Below, piece by piece: positions 11,976 through 21,189 of a stretch of 64,000 bases of DNA. Each line of letters begins with the position of its first letter. The stretch's first letter is position 1. The notes below the pieces were generated by a model. The model did no database searches. It was not told where the DNA came from and saw only the letters and a program-made list of their open reading frames with translations. Made by a program: the position numbers and the translations under genes. Source of the stretch: Aeromonas sobria (GTDB taxonomy: Bacteria; Pseudomonadota; Gammaproteobacteria; Enterobacterales; Aeromonadaceae); contig NZ_CDBW01000004.1 in NCBI RefSeq assembly GCF_000820145.1, positions 79,890 through 143,889 of the forward strand, read 5' to 3'.

Positions 11976-12537
11976 GGCCTTGCTCCACTTGCTCTTTCAG
12001 TTTCTGTAACGCCAGTCTGAGGCGGGACTTGATGGTACCGAGCGGCACGCCGAGTCGCTCCGCCAACTCCTGCTGGGAGAACTCCTGCAGATAGATGCCA
12101 CGCACCACCTGCTGTTGTGGCTCCGGCAGGGTGCCCAGATAGTGGGCCATCTGACGGGTCAGCACCGCATCCTCACCACCGCTCAGGTGCTCCTCTTCGG
12201 CCTGAAACTCCAACACCGGCCACAGCTCCTCGGCACAGAGATCCTCCTTGCTGGCGCGACGGCGGCGCAGCATGTCGAAGCACTGGTTGCGCATCACGGT
12301 ATAGATCCAGGTGGTCGGCGCCCCCTTCTCGGGGTGGTAGAGGCGCGCCTTCTGCCACACCAGCAGCAGTGTCTCTTGTACCAGCTCCATGGCGTTGGCC
12401 TCGCTGCCGAGATGGCGCAAACCGTAGCTACGAATGCGCGGCGCGAAGTGCTGGAACAGGTGGGCAAAGGCCGCCTTGTCGGCGTGCTCTGCCACCCGTA
12501 TCAACAGGGCTTCCAGGTCGCCATTAGGGTTATCCAT
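11968..12537 (-). CDS. ECF-type RNA polymerase sigma factor partnered with ChrR
   Basis: This 189-residue extracytoplasmic-function sigma factor has region 2 (FAHLFQHFAPRIRSYGL to TTWIYTVMRNQCFDMLRRRR) and region 4 (PEPQQQVVRGIYLQEFSQQE followed by LGVPLGTIKSRLRLALQKL). It lacks the other sigma-70 regions. The start is taken at the ATG at 12537 (MDNPNGDL); an upstream in-frame ATG at 12588 would add 17 residues unlike the family. It overlaps the ChrR gene by 8 bp. The ChrR partner points to the RpoE/ECF11 type that responds to singlet oxygen and organic peroxides. A TATACT -10-like hexamer lies about 30 bp upstream. I did not identify its target promoters in the window. Confidence 0.88.
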   Translation of the reverse strand: MDNPNGDLEALLIRVAEHADKAAFAHLFQHFAPRIRSYGLRHLGSEANAMELVQETLLLVWQKARLYHPEKGAPTTWIYTVMRNQCFDMLRRRRASKEDLCAEELWPVLEFQAEEEHLSGGEDAVLTRQMAHYLGTLPEPQQQVVRGIYLQEFSQQELAERLGVPLGTIKSRLRLALQKLKEQVEQGHD

Positions 12538-12677
12538 CACGGGTGATGTCCTGCGTATGGTCGAGTGTGGTTGGCCAGTATATGCCATTGCGCCATCCCT
12601 TTGATGTGCTGTCGAGCGTGCTGTGGTGATGACTATTACGACCTTGCAGCGCTGGCGGATCAGCAGGTCAGAAAAAA

Positions 12678-13244
12678 TCAGTGGCTGGCCACCAGCACTC
12701 CCTTGAGCAGGGCCATGGCCGGTTGATTGTCGGCAGCCACCAGCAACAACTGCTTCTGCTCGGGGGGGATCGGCAGCACCTCCAGCCAGCGCTGGGCCAC
12801 CCAGTTGCCATCATCCCAGCGGGGCTCGGTATAAAGAGCGGCATAGTCGGGGTAGTCGGCAAACACCTCCTGCAGCGCCTCCACCAACGGCTGCTGATCG
12901 GGATGGAGCCGCTGTGATGGCCAGGCCGTCAGCGGCGTCACCTCGCCGATGCGCAGGCCGTCTGGCTCCTGCCACAGATCATCTATCTGCACCCGCTCTA
13001 TCCCCTGCACCGTGATCCCCAGCATGCCGTCCGGCAGCTGGTCGAAATCGATGATGGTGACCCGGGTGGCGATGGGCAGCATGTTGCGCAGGGCATCGGG
13101 CTGGCGAGGGTCCACCATGCAGAGGGCAAAGCCGGACTCCCCCGCCTCGGCAATCATCCGCTGGTATCTCGGTTCGAAGATCCGCAGCGGCATGATGCCG
13201 CCGGGCAGCAGGTGGGCAGAAAGGGGAAACAGCGCCAGTCGCAT
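12678..13244 (-). CDS. LON substrate-binding-domain protein
   Basis: This 188-residue protein consists only of the domain found at the N-terminus of Lon protease. It begins MRLALFPLSAHLLPGGIMPL and continues RIFEPRYQRMI, typical of stand-alone LON-domain proteins. No ATPase or protease domain follows. The function is not established; a role in substrate recognition or as an adaptor is inferred from the domain alone. It is the only gene between the ECF sigma factor and argS, and lies on the strand opposite argS. Confidence 0.8.
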   Translation of the reverse strand: MRLALFPLSAHLLPGGIMPLRIFEPRYQRMIAEAGESGFALCMVDPRQPDALRNMLPIATRVTIIDFDQLPDGMLGITVQGIERVQIDDLWQEPDGLRIGEVTPLTAWPSQRLHPDQQPLVEALQEVFADYPDYAALYTEPRWDDGNWVAQRWLEVLPIPPEQKQLLLVAADNQPAMALLKGVLVASH

Positions 13245-13553
13245 CGCAAACTCCTCGGTTGGTAACCTCTATTGATACGCCGGGCCAGAGGGAGGAGATC
13301 ATTCCCGTCATCGGGAAAGGAAAAACCCTTAACAATCAGGGGAAAATAGCCTGGACAACCCGCTTCGATATGCAGTAGAAATGGATAAGCACCATATTAC
13401 GGTCAATCTTCCGGATATTGGCGCCAAAAGCAGTGAAATATCCGCCCGACAGCGAGCGGCGGGTCATCCCTATAGTTTTCTCGGGCCGATGCGGGTAAAA
13501 TTCACGCCCTTATATATCAGTCATTTTTCGACGCGCAACCTTGGTGGTCAGTT
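13245..13553. other. Intergenic region before argS
   Basis: This 309-bp gap has no convincing gene. An inverted repeat (CGGATATT at 13412, AATATCCG at 13437, 17-nt loop) could form a leader hairpin. A TAAAAT -10-like element at 13496 has only a poor -35 partner. Confidence 0.4.
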
Positions 13554-15299
13554 ATGAAAGAGCATATTCATCATCTACTTGAACAAACGGTAGCCAATCT
13601 CAAGTCAGCAGGCATCCTGCCGGCGGACCTGGAAGCCCGCGTGCAAGTAGACCGATGCAAGGAAAAAGCTCACGGCGACCTGGCTACCAACCTGGCCATG
13701 CTGCTGGCCAAACCGGCCCGCAAGAACCCGCGTGAGCTGGCCACTGCCATCATCGAGCATCTGCCTGCCTCCGACCTGATCGCCAAGGTCGAGATCGCCG
13801 GTCCCGGCTTTATCAACTTCTTCTTCGACCAGCGCTGGCTGGCCGGTCAGGTCGAGGCCATGGTGACCTCTGCCAACGCCAACGTACGGTTGCCCGCGCC
13901 ACAAACCGTGGTGGTGGACTACTCCGCCCCCAACGTGGCCAAAGAGATGGCGGTGCACCACATCCGCTCTACCGTACTCGGTGACGTAGCCGCTCGTGCG
14001 CTGGAGTTCCTCGGCCACAAGGTGGTGCGTGCCAACCACATCGGCGACTGGGGTACCCAGTTCGGCATGCTGATCGCCTATCTGGAGAAGATGGCCAACG
14101 AGCACGCCAGCGACATGGCGCTCAAGGATCTGGAAGCCTTCTACACCCAGGCCAAGCGTTGCTACGACGAAGACGAAGCCTTCGCCGAGCGCGCCCGTAA
14201 CTACGTGGTCAAGCTGCAGGGTGGCGATGAGTACTGCCGCACCATGTGGAAGAAGCTGGTCGACATGACCATGGAACAGAACCAGATCAACTACGACCGC
14301 CTGAATGTCTCCCTGACCAACAAGGACATCATGGGCGAGTCCATGTACAACGACATGCTGGCGCAAATCGTTGCCGACCTGAAAGCCAAGGGGCTGGCGG
14401 TCGAGAGCGAAGGGGCCACCGTGGTCTTCCTGGACGAGTTCAAGAACAAGGATGGCGAGGCCATGGGCGTCATCATCCAGAAGAGCGATGGCGGTTTCCT
14501 CTACACCACCACCGACATCGCCTGTGCCAAATACCGTTATGAGACCCTGGGCGCCGACCGTGTCATGTACTTCATAGACTCCCGTCAGCACCAGCACCTG
14601 ATGCAGGCCTGGACCATCACCCGCAAGGCGGGCTATGTGCCGGAATCCGTCCCGCTCGAGCACCACGCCTTCGGCATGATGCTGGGCAAGGATGGTCGTC
14701 CCTACAAGACCCGCTCCGGTGGCACCGTCAAGCTGGTTGACCTGCTGAACGAAGCGGAAGAGCGCGCCGCTGCCCTGCTGGAGAGCCGCAACAGCGACCT
14801 CTCTGCCGAAGAGAAGGCCAACGTGGTCAACGCCATCGCCATGGGCGCGGTCAAGTATGCGGATCTCTCCAAGAACCGTACCACCGACTACATCTTCGAC
14901 TGGGACATGATGCTGTCGTTCGAAGGTAACACTGCCCCTTACCTGCAGTACGCCTACACCCGGATCCAGTCCATCTTCCGCAAGGCCAACATCGATGCCA
15001 GCACGCTGACCGGCAACGTGACCCTGAACGAAGAGGCCGAAGAGGTGCTGGCCCAGAAGCTGATCCAGTTCTCCGATGCGGTCAACGGCGTGGCAGACAA
15101 AGGCATGCCGCACCTGCTCTGTACCTACCTGTACGAGTTGTCCGGCAACTTCATGACCTTCTATGAAGCCTGCCCGATCAACAAGGATGGCGTGGACGAA
15201 GCAAGCCGTCAGAGCCGTCTGCTGCTGTGCGCCGCCACCGCCAAAGTGCTCAAGCTGGGCCTCGGCGTACTGGGTATCCATACCCTGGAGCGCATGTAA
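13554..15299 (+). CDS. argS: Arginyl-tRNA synthetase ArgS
   Basis: This class I aminoacyl-tRNA synthetase charges tRNA-Arg; arginyl-tRNA synthetases need bound tRNA for activation. The product has 581 residues (E. coli 577). The N-terminal tRNA-binding domain is followed by the HIGH-type signature in [17 protein letters not shown], where the motif is degenerate (VHHIRS). The ATP-site loop that replaces KMSKS is in [14 protein letters not shown]. The DALR anticodon-binding domain is at the C-terminus, ending [12 protein letters not shown]. It is followed by ftsN after only 3 bp, so the two are probably cotranscribed. Confidence 0.97.
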   Translation: MKEHIHHLLEQTVANLKSAGILPADLEARVQVDRCKEKAHGDLATNLAMLLAKPARKNPRELATAIIEHLPASDLIAKVEIAGPGFINFFFDQRWLAGQVEAMVTSANANVRLPAPQTVVVDYSAPNVAKEMAVHHIRSTVLGDVAARALEFLGHKVVRANHIGDWGTQFGMLIAYLEKMANEHASDMALKDLEAFYTQAKRCYDEDEAFAERARNYVVKLQGGDEYCRTMWKKLVDMTMEQNQINYDRLNVSLTNKDIMGESMYNDMLAQIVADLKAKGLAVESEGATVVFLDEFKNKDGEAMGVIIQKSDGGFLYTTTDIACAKYRYETLGADRVMYFIDSRQHQHLMQAWTITRKAGYVPESVPLEHHAFGMMLGKDGRPYKTRSGGTVKLVDLLNEAEERAAALLESRNSDLSAEEKANVVNAIAMGAVKYADLSKNRTTDYIFDWDMMLSFEGNTAPYLQYAYTRIQSIFRKANIDASTLTGNVTLNEEAEEVLAQKLIQFSDAVNGVADKGMPHLLCTYLYELSGNFMTFYEACPINKDGVDEASRQSRLLLCAATAKVLKLGLGVLGIHTLERM

Positions 15300-15302
15300 T
15301 AG

Positions 15303-16148
15303 ATGGCAACCCGGGATTATGTCGGCAGCCGCCCGCGACGTCGGGCGGGTGGCCGCAATACCAAGAAAGCGGCCCCTCGCCGCTTTCCTGTTATTCCAAT
15401 CCTGCTGGTCGCAGCACTGCTGGCAGGCTTTGGCGGCTTCCTTTACATGATCAATGGCAAGGGCAACGACGCCCCCACCATTGAAGAGCAGGTAAAGGCC
15501 AACAAGCCAAAAACGCAGAATAACGGGCTGCCACAGGAGAAGTGGAGCTATATCGAGCGGCTGGAGAACAAGCAGGTCGATATCATAGAGCCACCGACCC
15601 AGCCAGGTGTGCTGCCACCACCACCGGCAGAGACCCTGACCCTGCAGCCGAGCAAACTGCCGCAACCGGTGCCGACCGACATCCCCCAGCCGGGTACTCC
15701 GATTGGCCAACCCAAGCCTTATCTGCCCAATCCGGCGACCACCCCCTCCACCTCGGGTGCACCGGTTGCCAGCGCGCAAGAGCAGGCGATCGACCGCAAG
15801 GCCGACCGGGAGCGGATGGAGCGGGAGATCCGCGCCGAGCTGGAACGGGAGCGCGCCGCTGCCGCCAAAGCCCAGCCCGCCAGTGCCCCAGCACAACCGG
15901 CCGCGACCGACAATGGCCGCTATATGATGCAGTGCGCCGCCTTGCGCTCGCAGGATTCTGCAGAGTCGCTCAAGGCCCGTATCGCCTTCACTGCTGGGCT
16001 CTCTTCCAGCTTGCAGGTGATCAATGGCGCCAACGGCACCGTCTACAAGGTGATGGTTGGCCCCTTCAACGGCAAGGCGGCCGCCGACGCGGCCAACAGC
16101 AAGCTGCAGGGCTCCGGCATCAGCGGCTGCATTCCCAAGAAAGGATAA
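15303..16148 (+). CDS. ftsN: Cell division protein FtsN (SPOR domain)
   Basis: FtsN is a late divisome protein that triggers septal peptidoglycan synthesis and binds denuded glycan through its SPOR domain. The 281-residue product has a short basic cytoplasmic tail (RDYVGSRPRRRAGGR), one membrane segment around residues 29-49, a long proline- and glutamine-rich periplasmic linker, a charged helix (REIRAELERERAAAA) and a C-terminal SPOR domain (about 205-281: GRYMMQCAALRSQDSAESLK to GISGCIPKKG). The argS-ftsN adjacency, size and architecture make FtsN the best call over a generic SPOR protein. Confidence 0.88.
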   Translation: MATRDYVGSRPRRRAGGRNTKKAAPRRFPVIPILLVAALLAGFGGFLYMINGKGNDAPTIEEQVKANKPKTQNNGLPQEKWSYIERLENKQVDIIEPPTQPGVLPPPPAETLTLQPSKLPQPVPTDIPQPGTPIGQPKPYLPNPATTPSTSGAPVASAQEQAIDRKADRERMEREIRAELERERAAAAKAQPASAPAQPAATDNGRYMMQCAALRSQDSAESLKARIAFTAGLSSSLQVINGANGTVYKVMVGPFNGKAAADAANSKLQGSGISGCIPKKG

Positions 16149-16165
16149 TTCTCTTACCGATGACA

Positions 16166-16201
16166 CAGGGCCGGGTGGCAACATCCGGCCCTGTTCTTTT
16201 G
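16166..16201 (+). terminator. Terminator after ftsN
   Basis: A 10-bp perfect stem (ACAGGGCCGG paired with CCGGCCCTGT, 10-nt loop) is followed by TCTTTT. Confidence 0.8.
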
Positions 16202-16256
16202 GGGCCGCTCACCCCCTCGGCATCCCGTCACAGCGTTTATCCCGATAAAAGGCAGG

Positions 16257-16285
16257 GTTGAAAAGCCGCTTTGCCATCCCCATCT
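16257..16285 (+). promoter_or_regulatory. Sigma-32 (heat-shock) promoter of hslVU
   Basis: GTTGAAA at 16257 (consensus CTTGAAA, one mismatch) and CCCCATCT at 16278 (a perfect match to CCCCATNT) are separated by 14 bp. This is a strong RpoH promoter match about 50 bp upstream of hslV, and agrees with known heat-shock control of hslVU in E. coli. Confidence 0.78.
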
Positions 16286-16336
16286 TTCTTGCCATGCACA
16301 GTCAGGCCGTCATTCGGCTCAAGCGAGGTAAGTAAA

Positions 16337-16870
16337 GTGACTACCATAGTTTCAGTTCGCCGCAACGGTCAGGTCGTCATCGGTGGCGATGGCCAAGTCT
16401 CTCTTGGCAACACCGTCATGAAGGGCAACGCCCGCAAGGTTCATCGTCTCTATAACGGCAAGGTGCTGGCCGGTTTCGCTGGCGGTACCGCCGACGCCTT
16501 CACCCTGCTTGAGCGTTTCGAAGCAAAACTGCAGGCCCATCAGGGTAATCTGGAGCGCGCCGCCGTGGCGCTGGCCAAAGATTGGCGCACCGATCGCGCC
16601 CTGCGCCGCCTCGAGGCGCTGTTGGCCGTGGCCGACGAACACAAATCTTTCATCATCACCGGCAACGGTGACGTGGTGCAGCCAGAGCACGATCTCATCG
16701 CCATCGGCAGCGGCGGCAACTTCGCCCAATCCGCCGCCATCGCCCTGCTGGAAAACACCGAGCTGGATGCCAGGAGCATCGTCGAGAAGTCCCTCAAGAT
16801 CGCCGGTGATATCTGCGTCTTTACCAATGGCAACCACACCATCGAAGTGCTGGACTACGCAGCCAAATAA
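16337..16870 (+). CDS. hslV: ATP-dependent protease subunit HslV (ClpQ)
   Basis: HslV forms the double-hexameric proteolytic core that works with the HslU unfoldase. The product has 177 residues. The start is a GTG at 16337, preceded by GAGG, so that removal of the initiator exposes the catalytic threonine of [19 protein letters not shown]. An upstream ATG frame would bury that threonine and is rejected. Family motifs [12 protein letters not shown] and [11 protein letters not shown] follow, then [10 protein letters not shown]. The gene is 68 bp upstream of hslU and lies behind a sigma-32 promoter. Confidence 0.97.
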   Translation: MTTIVSVRRNGQVVIGGDGQVSLGNTVMKGNARKVHRLYNGKVLAGFAGGTADAFTLLERFEAKLQAHQGNLERAAVALAKDWRTDRALRRLEALLAVADEHKSFIITGNGDVVQPEHDLIAIGSGGNFAQSAAIALLENTELDARSIVEKSLKIAGDICVFTNGNHTIEVLDYAAK

Positions 16871-16938
16871 CGGCGCGAGCCAACGACCACATTCTTCAAG
16901 GGGTGGGCCCTGCCCGCCCCGGATACAGGAACCCTATC

Positions 16939-18267
16939 ATGTCCGAGATGACTCCAAGAGAAATCGTCCACGAGCTGGATCGTCACATCATTGGCCAGGC
17001 CGATGCCAAGCGTGCCGTCGCTGTTGCCCTGCGTAACCGCTGGCGCCGGATGCAACTCGATGAAGAGATGCGCCATGAAGTGACCCCGAAAAACATCCTG
17101 ATGATCGGCCCGACCGGGGTCGGCAAGACTGAGATCGCCCGCCGTCTGGCCAAGCTGGCCAACGCCCCCTTCATCAAGGTCGAAGCGACCAAGTTCACCG
17201 AAGTGGGCTATGTCGGCAAGGAAGTGGACAGCATCATCCGCGATCTGACCGATGTCGCCATCAAGCTGGTGCGCGAGACCGAGATGGAGAAGATGAAATT
17301 CCGTGCCGAGGAAGCCGCCGAAGAGCGCATCCTCGACGCCCTGCTGCCCAACCCGCGCAATACCTGGGGTGAGGAGGAGAAAGCCGACAACTCCAACACT
17401 CGCCAGATCTTCCGCAAGAAACTGCGGGAAGGTCAGCTGGCTGACAAAGAGATTGAGCTAGAGCTCTCCGCCAGCCCGATGGGGGTCGAAATCATGACCC
17501 CGCCAGGGATGGAAGAGATGGCCAACCAGCTGCAAGGGCTGTTCCAGAACCTCGGCCAGAGCCAGAAGAAAAAGCAGAAGATCAAGGTCAAAGAGGCCAT
17601 GAAGGCGCTGATCGAAGAGGAAGCGGCCAAGCTGGTTAACCCGGAAGAGCTGAAACAAAAAGCGATCGCCGCCGTCGAGAACAACGGCATCGTGTTCCTC
17701 GACGAGATCGACAAGGTCTGCAAGCGTGGCGAAAGTTCAGGCCCTGACGTTTCCCGTGAAGGGGTTCAGCGCGACCTGCTGCCGCTGGTCGAAGGTTGCA
17801 CCGTCAACACCAAACACGGCATGGTCAAAACCGATCACATTCTGTTTATCGCCTCCGGCGCCTTCCAGATCGCCAAGCCGTCAGATTTGATCCCCGAGCT
17901 GCAGGGTCGTCTGCCGATCCGGGTCGAGCTGACAGCGCTCACCACCAATGATTTCGAGCGGATCCTGACCGAGCCGAACGCCTCCCTGACCGCCCAGAGC
18001 AAGGCGTTGATGGGCACTGAAGGGGTCAATATCGAGTTCACCAAAGAGGGCATCCGTCGACTGGCTGAAGCCGCCTGGCAGGTCAACGAGCGCACCGAAA
18101 ACATCGGCGCCCGCCGCCTGCACACCGTGATGGAGCGGCTGATGGAAGACATCTCTTATGATGCCTCCGAGCAATCTGGTGCGACCTTCGTCATCGACAC
18201 CGACTACGTCAACGCCCACCTCGGCGCCTTGATCGAAGACGAAGACCTGAGCCGCTACATCCTGTAA
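16939..18267 (+). CDS. hslU: ATP-dependent protease ATPase subunit HslU (ClpY)
   Basis: HslU is the AAA+ unfoldase that feeds substrates to HslV. The product has 442 residues (E. coli 443). The start [20 protein letters not shown] is chosen over an upstream ATG at 16903 by family alignment. Walker A is GPTGVGKT (residues 57-64), and the I domain follows at about 110-240. Walker B is in [11 protein letters not shown]. The sensor and arginine-finger region is in [14 protein letters not shown]. The C-terminal tail EDLSRYIL is the segment that docks into HslV. A clear terminator follows. Confidence 0.98.
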   Translation: MSEMTPREIVHELDRHIIGQADAKRAVAVALRNRWRRMQLDEEMRHEVTPKNILMIGPTGVGKTEIARRLAKLANAPFIKVEATKFTEVGYVGKEVDSIIRDLTDVAIKLVRETEMEKMKFRAEEAAEERILDALLPNPRNTWGEEEKADNSNTRQIFRKKLREGQLADKEIELELSASPMGVEIMTPPGMEEMANQLQGLFQNLGQSQKKKQKIKVKEAMKALIEEEAAKLVNPEELKQKAIAAVENNGIVFLDEIDKVCKRGESSGPDVSREGVQRDLLPLVEGCTVNTKHGMVKTDHILFIASGAFQIAKPSDLIPELQGRLPIRVELTALTTNDFERILTEPNASLTAQSKALMGTEGVNIEFTKEGIRRLAEAAWQVNERTENIGARRLHTVMERLMEDISYDASEQSGATFVIDTDYVNAHLGALIEDEDLSRYIL

Positions 18268-18291
18268 GCCTGCTCAACACCCCGCTGGTCG

Positions 18292-18321
18292 AACGCCTCC
18301 CCGTATGGAGGCGTTTTTTTT
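18292..18321 (+). terminator. Terminator of hslVU
   Basis: The stem ACGCCTCC paired with GGAGGCGT (6-nt loop) is followed by a run of eight T residues. Confidence 0.9.
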
Positions 18322-18425
18322 CATCTCCCCCCATCCCACTCCCTTCTTTAACTACCCCGACAACCTGCCAGATCCACTGCACCACTGGTCTACCTACTTA
18401 GATATAACTATTAATCTCAAGGGAT

Positions 18426-18441
18426 TACCTCTGACGAGATA
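18426..18441. promoter_or_regulatory. Candidate NarL/NarP 7-2-7 site of the nirB promoter
   Basis: TACCTCT matches the NarL/NarP heptamer. After 2 bp, the inverted CGAGATA is a partial match. Its centre lies 28 bp upstream of the FNR box centre, the same separation known in the E. coli nirB promoter (-69.5 and -41.5). The second half is imperfect. Confidence 0.5.
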
Positions 18442-18454
18442 TATAAATAGACAC

Positions 18455-18468
18455 TTGATTTGCATCAA
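18455..18468. promoter_or_regulatory. FNR box of the nirB promoter
   Basis: TTGATTTGCATCAA is a perfect FNR site (TTGATNNNNATCAA). If centred at -41.5, transcription would start near 18503, and TAGCCT at 18491 would sit at -10. This predicts anaerobic activation of nirBDC-cysG. Confidence 0.88.
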
Positions 18469-18538
18469 TTGCCCGCCCCGACCGACTGGGTAGCCTAGCC
18501 CCAGAATGATGTTTTATTACTCCAAACTAGAGGCAATC

Positions 18539-21085
18539 ATGAGCAAAGTCAGACTGGTCGTTGTGGGCAACGGCATGGTGGGGCACCGCTTCATCGAAGA
18601 GCTGATCGAGCGGGCCGACCCGGGCCGCTACGAGATCACCGTCTTCGGTGCAGAACCCCGTCCCGCCTACGATCGCGTCCATCTCTCCTCCTATTTCTCC
18701 CATCACACCAGTGAAGATCTCTCCCTCGTCAAACCCGGATTCTACGACAAGCACGGCATCCGCCTGCTGCTCGGCGAAGCGGTGAAAAAAATCGACAGGG
18801 CCAACCGCGAAGTGCACTCCAACAAGGGCACTGTGGTCGGGTACGACAAGCTGGTGCTGGCCACCGGCTCCTACCCCTGGGTGCCCTCCATTGCAGGCAG
18901 TCAGCACCACGAGTGCTTCGTCTATCGCACCATCGAGGATCTGAAAGCCATCCGCAACGCCGCCAAAAGCGGCAAGAACGGGGTGGTGATCGGTGGCGGC
19001 CTGCTTGGCCTTGAAGCCGCCGGCGCCCTCAAGGCATTGGGCCTCGAGACCCACGTGGTGGAGTTTGCTCCGGTGCTGATGGCCGAACAGCTCGACGGTC
19101 AAGGCGGCCAGCTGCTGCGCCGCAAGATCGAATCCATGGGCGTGCAGGTGCACACCAGCAAGAGCACCAGCGAGATCCTGATGAATGGCGGTGAGCAGGC
19201 GAAACACCGCCTCGCCTTTGCCGACGGCAGCCAGCTGGAAGTGGATGTGGTGGTCTTCTCCACCGGCATCCGCCCGCAAGACACCCTGGGCCGCTACGGT
19301 GATCTCGCCATCGCCGAGCGCGGCGGCATCGTCATCGACGATCACTGCCTCACCTCCGATCCCGATATCTACGCCATCGGCGAGTGCGCCGCCTGGCAGG
19401 GCCGCTTCTTCGGGCTGGTGGCACCGGGCTACAAGATGGCCCAGACCACCGTCGATCATCTGCTCGGCGGCGACAGCCGCTTCGAAGGGGCGGACATGAG
19501 CGCCAAGCTCAAGCTGCTCGGCGTCTCCGTCGGCTCCATCGGTGATGCCCACGGCCGCACCCCGGGCAGCCACAGCTATGTGTTTCAGGATGATCAGGCT
19601 GGCGTCTACAAGAAGATCGTGGTGAGCGAAGACAACAGCCGCCTGCTCGGCGCCGTGCTGGTGGGTGATGTGGAAGATTACGGCAACCTGCTGCAGATGA
19701 TGCTCAACGCCCTGCCGCTGCCGAGCCACCCGGATACCCTGATCCTGCCCGCCTACGCCGGTGCCAAGCCGACGCTGGGGGTGGATGCCCTGCCGGAAAG
19801 CGCCCAGATCTGCTCCTGCTTCGACGTCTCCAAGGGCGACATCGCCCAGGCAGTAGCCGAGGGTCACACCACGCTGGCCGCCATCAAGCAGCATACCAAG
19901 GCCGGTACCGGCTGCGGCGGCTGTGTGCCGCTCATCAGTCAGGTACTCAACGCCGAGCTGGTGAAGCAGGGCATCGAGGTCAACAACCACCTCTGCGCCC
20001 ACTTCCCCCACTCCCGTCAGGAGCTGTTCCATCTGGTCAAGGTGGAGGGGATCAAGAGCTTCGACGAGCTGCTGGCCAAGCATGGTCAGGGCTATGGCTG
20101 CGAGGTGTGCAAACCGACCGTCGGCTCCATCCTCGCCTCCTGCTGGAACGAGCATGTGCTGAGCCCGCGCAACACCCCGCTGCAGGACACCAACGACATC
20201 TTCCTCGGCAACATGCAGAAGGACGGCAGCTACTCCGTCATCCCGCGCATGGCCGGTGGCGAAGTGACCCCGGAAGGGCTGCTGGCGGTGGCCGAAGTGG
20301 CCCGCGACTACCAGCTCTACACCAAGATCACCGGTGCCCAGCGCATCGGCCTGTTCGGGGCCCAGAAGGATGATCTGCCCGCCATCTGGCGCAAACTGCT
20401 GGCGGCCGGTTTCGAGACTGGTCAGGCCTACGCCAAGGCGCTGCGCATGGCCAAGACCTGCGTCGGCAGCACCTGGTGCCGCTTCGGCGTGCAGGACAGC
20501 GTCGGCCTCGGGGTCTTCCTCGAAAACCGCTACAAGGGCATTCGCACCCCCCACAAGATGAAGTTCGGTGTCTCCGGCTGTACCCGCGAATGTGCGGAAG
20601 CCCAGGGCAAGGATGTCGGCATCATCGCCACCGATGCGGGCTGGAACCTCTACGTGGGTGGCAACGGCGGCATGAAGCCGCGCCACGCCGACCTGCTGGC
20701 CTCCGATCTCGACCGCGAGACCCTGATCAAGCTGATCGACCGCTTTATGATGTTCTACGTCACCAGCGCCGACAAACTGCAGCGCACTTCGGTCTGGCTC
20801 GGCAATCTGGAGGGGGGCGTCGACTACCTGCGCGAGGTGATCGTCGATGACAAGCTGGGGCTGGCCGAGACGCTAGAGCGCGATATCCAGACCCTGATCG
20901 ACAGCTACGAGTGCGAATGGTCGCGCACCCTCAACGAAGAGGAGGCGCTCAAGCGCTTCAGCCACTTCATCAACAGCGACAAGCGCGATCCGGACGTTCA
21001 GTTCGTTGCCGAGCGCGACCAGCACAGACCCGCCACTCCGGCCGAGCGCATCCCCGTCTACCAGATCGAGGTGGAAACCAAATGA
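18539..21085 (+). CDS. nirB: NADH-dependent nitrite reductase large subunit NirB
   Basis: The cytoplasmic enzyme reduces nitrite to ammonium with NADH. The product has 848 residues (E. coli 847). Domains in order are: an FAD domain beginning VRLVVVGNGMVGHRF, a second dinucleotide-binding site (GVVIGGGLLGLEAAG), a BFD-type [2Fe-2S] cluster region (ICSCFDV and AGTGCGGC, near residues 430-470), and the sirohaem-[4Fe-4S] ligands in TCVGSTWCR and SGCTRECAEAQGKD. The ATG at 18539 is chosen by alignment with E. coli NirB; the upstream extension from 18506 is unlikely because the predicted transcript starts near 18503. The last residues, QIEVETK, recur in degenerate form at the end of the mini-ORF that follows. 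Confidence 0.97.
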   Translation: MSKVRLVVVGNGMVGHRFIEELIERADPGRYEITVFGAEPRPAYDRVHLSSYFSHHTSEDLSLVKPGFYDKHGIRLLLGEAVKKIDRANREVHSNKGTVVGYDKLVLATGSYPWVPSIAGSQHHECFVYRTIEDLKAIRNAAKSGKNGVVIGGGLLGLEAAGALKALGLETHVVEFAPVLMAEQLDGQGGQLLRRKIESMGVQVHTSKSTSEILMNGGEQAKHRLAFADGSQLEVDVVVFSTGIRPQDTLGRYGDLAIAERGGIVIDDHCLTSDPDIYAIGECAAWQGRFFGLVAPGYKMAQTTVDHLLGGDSRFEGADMSAKLKLLGVSVGSIGDAHGRTPGSHSYVFQDDQAGVYKKIVVSEDNSRLLGAVLVGDVEDYGNLLQMMLNALPLPSHPDTLILPAYAGAKPTLGVDALPESAQICSCFDVSKGDIAQAVAEGHTTLAAIKQHTKAGTGCGGCVPLISQVLNAELVKQGIEVNNHLCAHFPHSRQELFHLVKVEGIKSFDELLAKHGQGYGCEVCKPTVGSILASCWNEHVLSPRNTPLQDTNDIFLGNMQKDGSYSVIPRMAGGEVTPEGLLAVAEVARDYQLYTKITGAQRIGLFGAQKDDLPAIWRKLLAAGFETGQAYAKALRMAKTCVGSTWCRFGVQDSVGLGVFLENRYKGIRTPHKMKFGVSGCTRECAEAQGKDVGIIATDAGWNLYVGGNGGMKPRHADLLASDLDRETLIKLIDRFMMFYVTSADKLQRTSVWLGNLEGGVDYLREVIVDDKLGLAETLERDIQTLIDSYECEWSRTLNEEEALKRFSHFINSDKRDPDVQFVAERDQHRPATPAERIPVYQIEVETK

Positions 21086-21189
21086 TGAAACTTGCCTGCC
21101 AACGCAATGACATCCTGTCGGGCTGCATGGACGTTTGCGCCCTGCTCGATAGCCAGTTCATCCAACTCGACGTGGAGATTAAGCGATGA
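21085..21189 (+). CDS. 34-codon mini-ORF between nirB and nirD; truncated nirD-like start fused to a nirB-like end
   Basis: The frame begins at ATG 21085, overlapping the nirB stop by one base, and its stop overlaps the nirD ATG (ATGA at 21186). An in-frame ATG at 21082 would add one residue. The peptide opens MKLACQRNDILSG, matching NirD MKLACQLNDILPG at 11 of 13 residues, and similarity continues through VCALLDSQFIQL (NirD VCALIEGRQIAL). It ends QLDVEIKR, resembling the NirB end QIEVETK. Most codon differences in the first stretch are third-position or synonymous. It looks like an old junction duplication that has kept its reading frame and coupling. Translation and function are unproven. 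Confidence 0.6.
   Translation: MKLACQRNDILSGCMDVCALLDSQFIQLDVEIKR

Noticed and set aside
13605..16184. 859-codon open frame on the minus strand, antisense to argS and ftsN
   Set aside because: It covers two clear genes. Its composition is the His/Gly/Val-rich pattern made by reading GC-rich genes backwards, and it has no domain.
18527..20686. 719-codon open frame antisense to nirB
   Set aside because: A shadow of a conserved gene on the plus strand, with the same GC-driven composition and no recognisable motif.
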